This document shows, one piece after another, positions 48,556 to 58,333 of a DNA stretch of 64,000 nt. The notes beneath the pieces are model-generated. The model was not told the origin of the DNA, searched no databases, and worked only from the letters and a program-made list of their open reading frames with translations. The position numbers and the translations under genes were made by a program. Positions within the stretch are counted from its first letter, which is position 1. Each line of letters opens with the position of its first letter. Source of the stretch: Stramonita haemastoma (Eukaryota; Mollusca; Gastropoda; Neogastropoda; Muricidae); the NCBI GenBank assembly GCA_030674155.1, contig CM060318.1:67713488-67777487 (forward strand), written 5' to 3'.

Positions 48556-49611
48556 CCCTTTGCTGGGCACAGCAAAATCATTTGTCACCTTCCTGCCGGG
48601 CAGAGAAAATGGAGGTGGATGGCTTGTGAGTGGGTGTATGTATTTAACATGCAATAACTCTACAATGGTCAGATGGATTTTGATGAAATAAAAACAGCAA
48701 GACGCAGAAATGAATAAAGAAATTGCTAATACCCAATTTTTGTCATTATCTTTATTTTCTTTTAGAATTATAATGCATAAACACACAAAGTCATTGATTG
48801 GTTTGTGTGTGTTACAGTTAGCGTTGCAATAACTTTAGAATGCGTGCATGGATTTTGATTAAATAAAAACTAAAACATTAAGAAACAATTATAGAAAAGA
48901 TATTTTCAACCTACTGTTGGTTTTTTAGTTTTTTTGATAAATGGTGCACGAACACATCGAACATTCCGACGATCGCCATTTTTGTTTACCGATGATCGCG
49001 ATCAGCTTAACGTTTAAGTTTGAGCCGCTACCGTATCAAAATCCCAAATAGCAACCAAATAACAAAATATATCAAGTTCTGAACCATTGCCGAACTTGAA
49101 ATCCACGATAATTTCCCCAAATCTAAGAGTAGAATTCAAAACGCGTATCGGCCGTGTTAGATTTGACGATCGATTTTCGTCTCGAACTTCGCCGTAGTCA
49201 AAGTCGTCTCTCTCACTTCAGTCAACAAACTCAGAAGTGCACACACTACTAGGATCGATTACATCGATATTTGAGCCTAGATACACATCTCACAGCGTCA
49301 TATTTTCGGCATGGAAGCTGTAAAAACGATCGTAAATGTCGGGTTCGAAGATAGCATCCATCTTGGAAAAAATTGCGATTTTTTCCTCCAAAACTTGCAA
49401 CAAACTCACTCCCATCGCCGCCATTTGTAATAAACATGCGGAAGTCTCGCGGGCAGTCTCGTGGCTTCTATATTCACGAGATTTGAAGCGAGATTGGCGG
49501 GAATTTCGACTGTATGATCGCTCTGAAGTGACGGTCGTGTCGCCGGGCGCTTTGGGGCGTTTTGCCCAAGGACAGGGTCGGGCGCTTTGGGGCGTTGTGC
49601 CCAGCAAAGGG
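48556..49611. mobile_element. piggyBac-like non-autonomous element, copy 2 only
   Basis: 1,056 bp flanked by TTAA (48552-48555 and 49612-49615). The empty site in copy 1 is the single TTAA in GATCTGTTAATGTTATC (about 35535-35551). Perfect 16-bp terminal inverted repeats read CCCTTTGCTGGGCACA. Subterminal GC-rich repeats GGGCGCTTTGGGGCGTT lie near 49546 and 49580. The open frames inside (for example 49336-49671) show no transposase features, so it must move in trans if active. Confidence 0.93.
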
Positions 49612-51504
49612 TTAATGTTATCTGAAGTTGCATTTGTGCATGTGCAGCAGAGTGCTTTTCCACATCTATAATGTATGCATACCCCTGTTGTCCCTTTAAT
49701 AACTTCTGTAATAGCTCTCAAGGGGACCAGTGGGCCTTCCATTCACAAACGTGGACCAGGCCACTGATAAAGAATATCGCAAAGAATCAGGCCAGGGTCT
49801 CGTAATATAAGGAAGGATGTCAAGGGGTGCACTGTTCATGCTGACCAGCTGCATTCCATTTCCAGACTTTTGGGCCTTGGGGTCAAAGGGAAAGGATTAG
49901 CCCAAAGTTTTCCTGTTCCTGGGGAATCAAGGATTGGTTCACTGAAACTGGTACTATACCGGGCACTGGAAACAAAAGAGTTAATCAGTTCAAAAGCAGA
50001 AGTTAACAGTCAAGTCAGTATTCAAACTATTCAAGATCTGACTAACAAACTTCAAAAGATTTATTGTATATTTTTTTGTAAGGAAAACCAAGAAAAAGAT
50101 CAAATGTGACTTGCTACCACAAAAGGTACATTTAAGTCGCAGGGAGAGAGTTTTCACCTAGGAGCTGGAAAAGGCAGCTTCACCTATTTTTCGTCATTTT
50201 CATGTTTTTAGTTTTGGTTTCTTCAAACAACTAAAAATCATATTTCAAAGGATAAGAACCCAATTCAGCTTATAAAGCTTAAAAGACTTGCTGCAAAGGT
50301 TTTCTGATCAAGATACAAGTACACAGTTCATGAAACTTTATTTAAAACCCAAATTTCTCAAAATGACTACCTCACCACTTTGTGAATTCAAAATACTGTA
50401 ACTTTGCTTTTAGTTAAGCTACAGCAAAAACAAGTACATTTTTGTAAAGCTAAATTATTGAACCTTTTCACTGTATCAAAATCTGAAAAAAGAAAAAGGC
50501 ATTTATTGATTTAATGTACCTTTTATGAAAGTGCATCACAAATGGCACAAACATCCCTGTCTTCGCATACTTGGTGTTATCAGCCCAGACGTAATGGAAG
50601 ATAGGGAATAACAAACAAATCACATACTTGATCAACCAAGATTGATTGCAGGATTTCGAGTTTCTGACTATTAGTTCAATAGAAATTGACCAGCAGTATA
50701 AGCGATAGCACATCACACCAACACATCATCACTCAAGTCAAGCATGCTATATTTAGCGCACCCTTTCCTTTTACCTAGCCTGGTGGTCAGTTCCTGCTGT
50801 AAATAGCACCAGCTGGCCCCATCTGGGCTGGGATGGGATGGATTAATTAGCAGCTGAGAGGGGCTGAAAGAGGGGGAAACAGCTGTGGTGGGTCAACAAC
50901 TTTCACTGTCACATTTACATATCCCACAATGCAGTTGCAATAGGGGAGTTCCAGTAAAGTAGTTTCTAGTCATCATTTTGAATTTGGTTGTAAGAGATTT
51001 GGTTGCTGAGGTAGTTCTGCTGTTGCGAATGTTCACACTTGAGGGTTTTTTTTTTTGTTTTTGTTTTTTTGCGGGGACATTGGCTTTTTCATTTTTGTAC
51101 TTTTGTTCAGATGATCATTGTGTGGTTGTTCCAGAGGATGCTTCTCAGTACTTCTTTTGTGCAAATATAACTTGAAACCAAACTGGCAGACATTTTCTAG
51201 GCTACTTCAGTTCATTTATGATAACGTGGTCCCCCCAACCCCATTCCACAGTTATCTGATTACCAGAACTTTAGATCTATAGGGATGGGTGGCTTTCATG
51301 TATAACAGAGCTATAGCTGTAGATCTGTAGATAATGTAATCCACATTTTATGGAGATGAAGTCTTGCATGCTCATTATAGGATTGATACTAGTGATAGTG
51401 TAGTACTTTATTTGTTATTAATGATTCAGTCATTAGTTTGATTTTGTGGTATCACTGCAGCAGCCCTTCGAAACGTTTGTTGTAGAATTATATTATATAT
51501 ATTC

Positions 51505-52442
51505 CAGGGTTCGCGATAACCGGTAATTGTCGGTATTTTACCGATTGTAAACAGGGAATACCGAAAATTTTCGAAGTAGCCGGTACCGCGTACCGGTTCT
51601 GTTTGCCTGTGACCGATTAGATTTCCGTCTCAAAAAAAAAAAGTCTGAAGTGACATTTTCTGACAGTCTGTCATGGGCCTGTACTGTGCTTACCGCACCT
51701 ACCCCTTCCGACGAACATCTTTAGCGCCAGCCTCATTATTAGCCTAGCACGCAGAACAGCAAGCTTTACTGTGAAAGAATAGAGCTTCGCGCTCTTCTCG
51801 GCATGACAGCGACTTCCATTCACATTGAGTAAATGGGGCCTAGATTTATTTATTCTGTATTCTTTTAATCTTTTATATCGAGGATAATGGAATAAGCACC
51901 CCTGTGCTTTTTCACACCCAGTCCCCGTGTGTATGCAGTTTTGTAAATGTAATCCGTTCCCACCGGCACACGACGGCCTGCTCTTACGAAAAGCGAGGGT
52001 CTATGACTATGAATTTGCGCTTGCTTTCAGAGAGAAGAGTCGAAAACCAAATATAAATTGAACAAAGATCTAGATGAGCGCTAAGCATAGAAACAAGAAA
52101 GAAGAATAGAAGTCACACGAATGATGCCATGCAAAACAACAGACTGACACGGACAGTGGCACAGGCGCTAGAAAAAAAATCCTATTTCCTTCGTGGCTTC
52201 ATGCCCAAGAAGCGAGTGGCAGCAGCACGGCAGTCAAAGTCTGAGAGATTCGCCTTCAATTTAGATTTAGTTTTGCTGCCCAACAATCCCCCCCTCCCCC
52301 ACCCCCTCACTGATTAGTTTTGTTTTGTTCACAGTACTACCGGATTTTATTTTCTGGGGACCGATTTTGGGGGAGTTGGTCAAGATGTCTCTGAAATGGC
52401 AACTCGCAGTACCGGTTTTAAAAAATCCTAGCGCGAACCCTG
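51505..52442. mobile_element. hAT-like non-autonomous element, copy 2 only
   Basis: 938 bp absent from copy 1 (uninterrupted at about 37440-37465). Terminal inverted repeats CAGGGTTCGCGATA (left) and CAGGGTTCGCGCTA (right, reversed), flanked by ATATTC (51499-51504 and 52443-52448). Subterminal ACCGGT motifs recur (ACCGGTAATTG, TACCGGTTCTG, TACCGGTTTT). CAGGG termini suggest hAT; the visible target duplication is 6 bp rather than the usual 8, in an AT-rich site where alignment is ambiguous. A SINE B (51862-52000) is nested inside. Confidence 0.85.
51862..52000 (-). mobile_element. SINE family B nested in the hAT-like element
   Basis: TTTTATATCGAGGATAATGG, ATAAGCACCCCTGTGC, CCCACCGGCACACGACGGCC and TCTTACGAAAAGCG. 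Close to the family consensus. Confidence 0.88.
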
Positions 52443-54137
52443 ATATTCTTTACATCAGCACTTCAAAGTGTTCCTCTCCAGGGTAGACATTGTTGCTTTT
52501 TAAAATTTTATTATTTTTTTTTTTATTGCTCAACTATAAACATTCAACATAAATTTTAGATCGTCATTTAAAATTAGCTATAGATCTAAAATGCTACAGA
52601 TCTGGAAACATTATTGTTCATTGAACTCGTAGCAGCTATTGTTGTCTGTCATATGAGTGAAAATATGACACTGCCATCAACTATCAAGTGCCTGACAAAT
52701 CAGACCCATTGCATCTGACTTCGGTGTGGGAGAGAATGTAATTGTTTAGATCTTTCTGGGGAAAAAAGGCAGGTGAAAGGACCAAGAAAGCAAAAATAGA
52801 CAAGGAGGTGACAGGAAAAAAGACAAAAGGAACAAGGCAGAAATAGAAGTATTGAAAGAGGGAATTTGTAGCACAGAATTTCCAGGTGGGAATGCTATAT
52901 CATAGTTCATGCTGACACTATGACAGGCCCCTGGGTCCTTCCTTGGGGGGTGGGGGTGGGTGGGGGTATATTAACTAGCAATAGCAAAGTATATGCAGTA
53001 TAAAACCTGAAATTCTTGGGGTTTTAAATGTTTTAGACGAGAATCCAAATGACTCTTAAAATGCATGTGCCCCCCCCCCCCCCCCCCCCCCCCCCAAGGA
53101 AAAAAAAACAAAGCAAAAACAAACGAAACAAACATAAAGACGAGAGTAGTGACTCTTTCTCAAATCAATGAGGATCAAAGTGACTATATCACTTAAAATG
53201 TATAAAAAAAATAAAATAAAATTTTAAAAAAGAAATCGCTTAAAATTCTGAAGGTTTGTTTGGAAATTTATACGAGCAAACTGCATCACATGAGCATCTC
53301 CAGTCTCCAGTCTTTGGCGCCCTTGAGTTGGTGTGTAAAATGACTAACAAGAAGTTACATTTCTTATTGATTGTAATGGTTTTAAGAGCAGCTCCTGTCT
53401 TTTAGTGCTCTGCATAGCCCTCACAAATGACTTATTGATGCATTATCAAAAATCCTCAATGTCTTATTCTGATAAGATTAAGAGTATAAATCTATTAAAA
53501 AGAACAATTCATGACCAATGTGTGTAATTTACATTTGAAAAAAAAAAATCAATAACTTGAATACAGCAGATTTGGGAATTTTCCACCTTTTGACAAAATT
53601 CAGCCTTTTTGATCAGCTCTATATAGGCCATTAAAAAAACATCCATTTAAATCCATCGAGAAAAGATATAAATTGTGTGTGTATGTGTTTTTTCACTGTT
53701 TTCTGAGGCTACTACAAATTTGATTAGGCTTTTCACACTTTAAATGATTTCACATGAATATCTTTATAGAAATTCACTTTGTTTAAAAATGTATTTGCTG
53801 ATGCCCAGACATGCGTCCTCTTTGTCAGTTATGTAGAGTTCATAGGTCAGTTGCCGCTTGTTACCACTTGTCAGAATGTTACAAAGATCAACAAATAATG
53901 AGGATTATGGCTGTATCATTTGAGTTTTGACCCAAGCCAAACTGGATCGACCAAGATCAGCTTCCGTTTCAGACTTCGAGATTGACCAGATGTTACCAGG
54001 TGCTGCTAGCCTTGTAGGTCAACAGCTTTCAGTTTCACTATTGATATCCTACAATGCAATTTTTGTGACAGGAGTATCTCACATAGGGAATCCCTAGACA
54101 CCATTTTGACTTTGGTTGCAAGATATTTTGTAAAATT

Positions 54138-54427
54138 CTTGTATTCTTCTTCTTCTTTTGAATGCTCTGTCATACTCATGAGCAAAAATGTGTTGCCTGC
54201 CGTTAAGCACCTGACATTAGCATCAAGTAAGGCCCAGCGTATCCAACTTCAGGGTGTTTTTTCATCACTGTGGCCATTCTCCTAGATTGGTTAAGGGGGC
54301 CTTGTCTACTTTTGTGTTGTATTCAAAATTTAGGTTTCCATTGTCATTTCCAGGTGTCAAAATACAACACACACAAAAATAGCTACAGGGGCTTGTCCCT
54401 ATCCAATGGCCTTCCCAATACCCAGAG
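54138..54427. other. unique intron sequence
   Basis: First unique sequence after copy 2. Nothing recognised apart from TTCTTCTTCTT near 54147. Confidence 0.6.
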
Positions 54428-54738
54428 CTGTGCCCCAACCCAAGCCTAGGTGGCCCAGAATCCAAGAGGCTAGGTGCCCCCAGAACCCACAGAGGCCTAG
54501 GTGGCCCCCAGAACCCACAGAGGCCTAGGTGGCCCCAAACCACAGAGCAGTGCCCCCAAACCACAGAGGCCTAGGTGGCCCCCAGAACCCACAGAGGCCT
54601 AGGTGGCCCCAGAATCCACAGAGCCTAGTGGCCCCAGAACCCCAGAGCCTAGGTGCCCAACCACAAGGCTAGGGCCCCAAACCAAGCTAGGTGGCCCCCA
54701 GAACCCACAAGGCCTACCCCAAACCACAGAGTAGTGGC
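54428..54738. repeat. 28-bp minisatellite, GC-rich
   Basis: About 11 degenerate units of the type ACAGAGGCCTAGGTGGCCCC-CAGAACCC, with many small deletions. Each good unit contains the palindrome AGGCCTAGG or AGGCCTA. It stands out from the AT-rich surroundings. Confidence 0.9.
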
Positions 54739-54774
54739 CCAGAACCCTCCCATAAATGAATAGATTGGCTAGGC

Positions 54775-55237
54775 CTACAGTACAGTCCCAAGACTGATGC
54801 TTACAAACTATGTATCAGCATCATTTCAACTTGACTTTAACCCTCTTGCATTCAGACTCTCTGAACACAAACTGCCCCTAGATCTCGCATCCCATCACGA
54901 GATCAGGTCAGGCACACATGCTCGATGGCCTTTTCTTCCTTCTAAGTACATACCAGTAGCTATAATTACTTCAGACTTAAAGGGGGGAATTATTCAATCC
55001 CGGCAGATCCTGGATCGGGACTAAGAAGGTTTATGAAAGGTCAGAACATTCAATCCTGGCAAATCCTGGATGGGACTAAGAGGGTTAATGAAAGGTCAGA
55101 ACATAAAAAAGTGAATAAATTTTCTCTATTAATTTGTATTTTCACATTTTTATGTTTTGACCTCTCGTTAAAGTCAAGTTGAAATGATGCTGATACATAG
55201 TTCTAAGCATCAGTCTTGGGGCTGTACTGTACTGTAG
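54775..55237. mobile_element. palindromic MITE, interrupted by a second element
   Basis: Left arm 54775-54840 (CTACAGTACAGTCCCAAGAC ... CTTGACTTTAA) is the reverse complement of 55168-55237 (TTAAAGTCAAG ... GTACTGTACTGTAG). The complementarity continues inside: GGTCAGAACATAAAAAAGTG (about 55094) against CACATTTTTATGTTTTGACC (about 55143). Removing the TTAA element at 54837-55088 restores one nearly complete foldback of about 210 bp. Confidence 0.85.
54837..55088. mobile_element. TTAA MITE (family of 27044) nested in a palindromic MITE
   Basis: Starts TTAACCCTCTTGCATTCAG and ends GGGACTAAGAGGGTTAA. Its interior matches 27044-27336 (CTCTGAACACAAACTGCCCC, ATTCAATCCCGGC). Its right end contains an extra partial duplication (GACTAAGAAGGTTTATGAAAG, then GACTAAGAGGGTTAATGAAAG). 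Inserted into a TTAA in the left arm of the foldback. Confidence 0.85.
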
Positions 55238-56994
55238 CCATTATCATAATAATTCATAATATTAATCACAGTGCTTTTTCTACAGGATTTGTTTAACACT
55301 TTCAATGTACATGCAAAGATACACCATAGCATACTTATGATGCTTACCTCTGTTGATTACTAAGACATGCTATAGTATAGTGCATCTCAGCTTTTAAAAG
55401 ATTTGTTGCTCATGAGTCAACACAAAGGATACATGTGTGAAACTATGGGTACAGTTGTATGAATTCTTGAATGATCTAAGAGTGCAAATGGCTGTGAAAG
55501 CTATTGGTTCAGTAATTACTAAATTAGTACACAGTCTACAACACAGTACAAATTAAGAGAACGAATGGGAGTGTTTCTCTTCACTTGCTCGCTCAGCAAG
55601 GTGTCTGCTGTGACCAGTGTCAGTTTTTGCAGTATACAGTGTGGCCTTCTCTGCTCCTGACAGTGAATCCTCTGTGCAGACCATACATGATTTATAATCC
55701 ATTCAGTGTAGACTACAAATCTATGGTGGTAAATAATCAACATTTGTAAGGCTCCACCACATAATGAGTCGCATTGCACCGAAGGTAGATTTTTAGTTGC
55801 TGACATGTTATTCATATGCAATAATAATAATTAAAAAAATAATAAATAAAATTAAAATAATTGAAAAAAATATTAAAAAGGCTTATTAAATAAAAAAAAA
55901 AAGAAAATCAGTCAATTTCATGAAAAATTATTACAAATGGAAATAATATACTGTAGGATCTAAGAAGTGTCAAGTTTTGCATTGTAATACGTGGTCAAAA
56001 TATGGGGGCTTGGGTGTTTTTAAACATATTTTAAAGTAAAAGTAAACAAAGTTATGTCTTGATACTTAAGATTAAGGTAGAACTTAGAAGAATGGCTATA
56101 CGCCTATTGTTTCATAATCAATCAAAATTTCAAAATCAACAACCTGAACCCCACCTGCCTAAAATGGCCCCTATTTCTAGCGGAAAAGTGGGTCAGATGC
56201 AATGCGATTTAGTTCATGGTGGGGGTCACATTGATGAAATTTTTATTAGATCATACTGGATTTTGTAGAATTTGAAAAATGAATTAAAAAAAAAAAAGAT
56301 TCACAGAGACTGAGAGAATCTTCTGAATTTCAAGCTTTGTTGTTGGCCAGCTTATTGCTCCTTACATCTTCTAATGAGAAATTTCAGTGGTATGTGCTTG
56401 CTTTTATTTTTCTCATTTAAAATTTTAAAAATCTTTTTATAAGGTTTTTAAAAATTATTTTTTAAAACCGATATCTACTTGTAAATATATATATATATAA
56501 TTTTACAAAATTCTGTTTTTGATATAATATGAATTTACAAAAATATTCGAAGGGGGAGGGAAGGATATTATAAACTCAGATACTCGCAAGCATGAGGTGA
56601 GGCACAGAGATTTGAGGAGGACTTTTCATTGATTAGGCTGTTTGTGTTGAAATTGAAGTGGCCAAACTTCAAAGACCTGAAAGACATTGCCATCTCAGAT
56701 AGATCTACAATACTCACAAGTATGGCCTGAGGTATAGAGCACTTTCTTGCTTCATTTGCTTTGTGCTCTAATTTGATTTGCTAGACAGTTGGCTGTTTTG
56801 TGTTGTCAGATATATATATATATAAAATTTATACATATTAAGTTAGGACTTGGTTCATCAATTAATTCAATTCAGATACTTTATCATCTCAAGACAGAGA
56901 AAATCACAAGAGTTTATCCATGATGGTCAATAACTGTTACTCTGAGTTTTGTTTGTTTTGGTTTATTTTCGGTGTTTTTTTATGTACTCGCAAA
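55238..56994. other. AT-rich intron sequence, nothing recognised
   Basis: Long A/T tracts (55830-55910, 56400-56520) and a short TATATA run at 56488. No exon or element identified. Confidence 0.6.
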
Positions 56995-57365
56995 CTCAGC
57001 AAGAGCTTTGAGATTAACCAATGGTGAGAGTTTAGCGTATGCAACCATTTTTACCCACCATGAAGGTAGCTGCATTCCAACTTCAGGTTACAAGTATGCT
57101 CGGTATGTTCATGTTTGCTTAATACACTCAGTGAGTGAAGGCTCACATAAATTACAGGATCTTTAACATGGATATTTGATCTCTTGCATAGATTACACAA
57201 AGGAAATACAAGCACTGGCAGGTCTGCACTTGAACTTGACCTGGGAGATTGTAAAAAACCCCGACCCTTTATTCACCAGATGCTGCCGGGTTTCGAACCC
57301 ATGACTTCATGGACCTATGGGATTGAAGTTGAATGGTCTTAACCACTTGGGGTCTAGCATCTGTC
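56995..57365 (-). mobile_element. SINE family C, near full length
   Basis: Read on the minus strand: tRNA-like head with AAGTGGTTAAGACCATTC (A box) and GGGTTCGAAACCC (B box). Then AAAGATCCTGTAATTTATG, a GAACATACCGAGCATAC block, the 3' body GGAATGCAGCTACCTTCATG and CTCACCATTGGTTAATCTC. Defines the order of family C pieces elsewhere in the window. Confidence 0.9.
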
Positions 57366-57765
57366 CCTCTGTTTCAGTGTTTGATTTTAGGCTGCAGGAA
57401 ACAGGAAAACCTGATTACAGGTTAACTAACCCATCATGTAGGTGCTATGGCAGTCAACTACTTGTGGCACGTTAACCAATCATGACTGTGGTGGAGGCAG
57501 GAACAGGGTAATGGAGAATACAGGTGGTTGTGCTAAGAAGTTGTTGAGTAGGAAGATAGTATCAACATAACATTTGAAACAGTGACAGAATTTCAGTTTG
57601 TTTTGGCATTCTGTGTTAACATCAATCAATAATTGTCAAGGCTTTTAGCTTGGGCTAGAGATCAGACATGCACAAGAAAAGGTCCAACAATTCAAGTTTA
57701 CATTGATTTAGTGATCTGAGTTGTGGTTTTGAACCAGAAAATAGTTCTGAGCAAGCCTTTGGAGC

Positions 57766-58149
57766 TTCAGTAGTGCAATGGGATAAGGAGGTGGGGAGAT
57801 CCCACTTCAGTAGTGCTATGGGATAAAGAGGTGGGGAAGATCCCACTTCAGTAGTGCTATGGGATAAGAGTTTGGGGAAGATCCCACTTCAGTAGTGCTA
57901 TGGGATAAGGAGTTGGGGAAGATCCCACTTCAGAAGTGCTATGGGATAAGGAGTTGGGGAAGATCCCACTTCAGTAGTGCTATGGGATAAAGAGTTGGGG
58001 AAGATCCCACTTCAGAAGTGCTATGGATAAGGAGTTGGGGAAGATCCCACTTCAGTAGTGCTATGGGATAAGGAGTTGGGGAAGATCCCACTTCAGAAGT
58101 GCTATGGGATAAGGAGTTGGGGAAGATCCCAACTTCAGTAGAGGATAAG
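57766..58149. repeat. 41-bp minisatellite upstream of exon B
   Basis: Nine full units plus a partial one of TTCAGTAGTGCTATGGGATA-AGGAGTTGGGGAAGATCCCAC. From the fourth unit on, TTCAGTAG and TTCAGAAG alternate regularly, giving an 82-bp higher-order unit. Ends about 185 bases before the exon B acceptor. Confidence 0.95.
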
Positions 58150-58333
58150 ATTGAAGTCCCATTAACTTTGTTTAAATCCAACTGAGAAACATTTACCCAG
58201 AACATTTTATTTTATCATTTTGGGTTATAGAAACTTTGTAGGATTTCAAAACTGCATGTTGTGTGCTTTTTTTTAATTTTTATAATGCTAACCAACTGTT
58301 TAGTAGTGTTCACGTGCTTCTCTTTTATTTCAG

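Larger units (their letters stand above)
39234..54137. repeat. duplicated segment, copy 2
   Basis: Starts with the sequence of 23388 and ends with that of 39133 (GCAAGATATTTTGTAAAATT); after it the sequence is unique. The first 170 bases carry many 1-3 base deletions relative to copy 1, as in a low-quality contig end. Carries two DNA transposons absent from copy 1. Confidence 0.97.
47809..58333 (+). other. intron of the zinc-finger gene
   Basis: From GTAAGA at 47809 to TTCTCTTTTATTTCAG ending at 58333. It contains two young DNA transposons, a 28-bp minisatellite, a nested MITE, a full SINE C and a 41-bp minisatellite that stops about 185 bases before the acceptor. Additional small exons cannot be excluded, but none is needed for the reading frame. 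Confidence 0.65.

Noticed and set aside
52129..52317. 62-codon frame MQNNRLTRTVAQALEKKSYF... inside the hAT-like element
   Set aside because: Too short and without DDE/D or dimerisation-domain signatures; the element appears non-coding.
54265..54564. 99-codon minus-strand frame rich in Trp, Gly and Pro
   Set aside because: Translation of the 28-bp minisatellite.
57766..58149. Regular 41-bp repeats considered as a CRISPR array
   Set aside because: No unique spacers, eukaryotic intron; a plain minisatellite.
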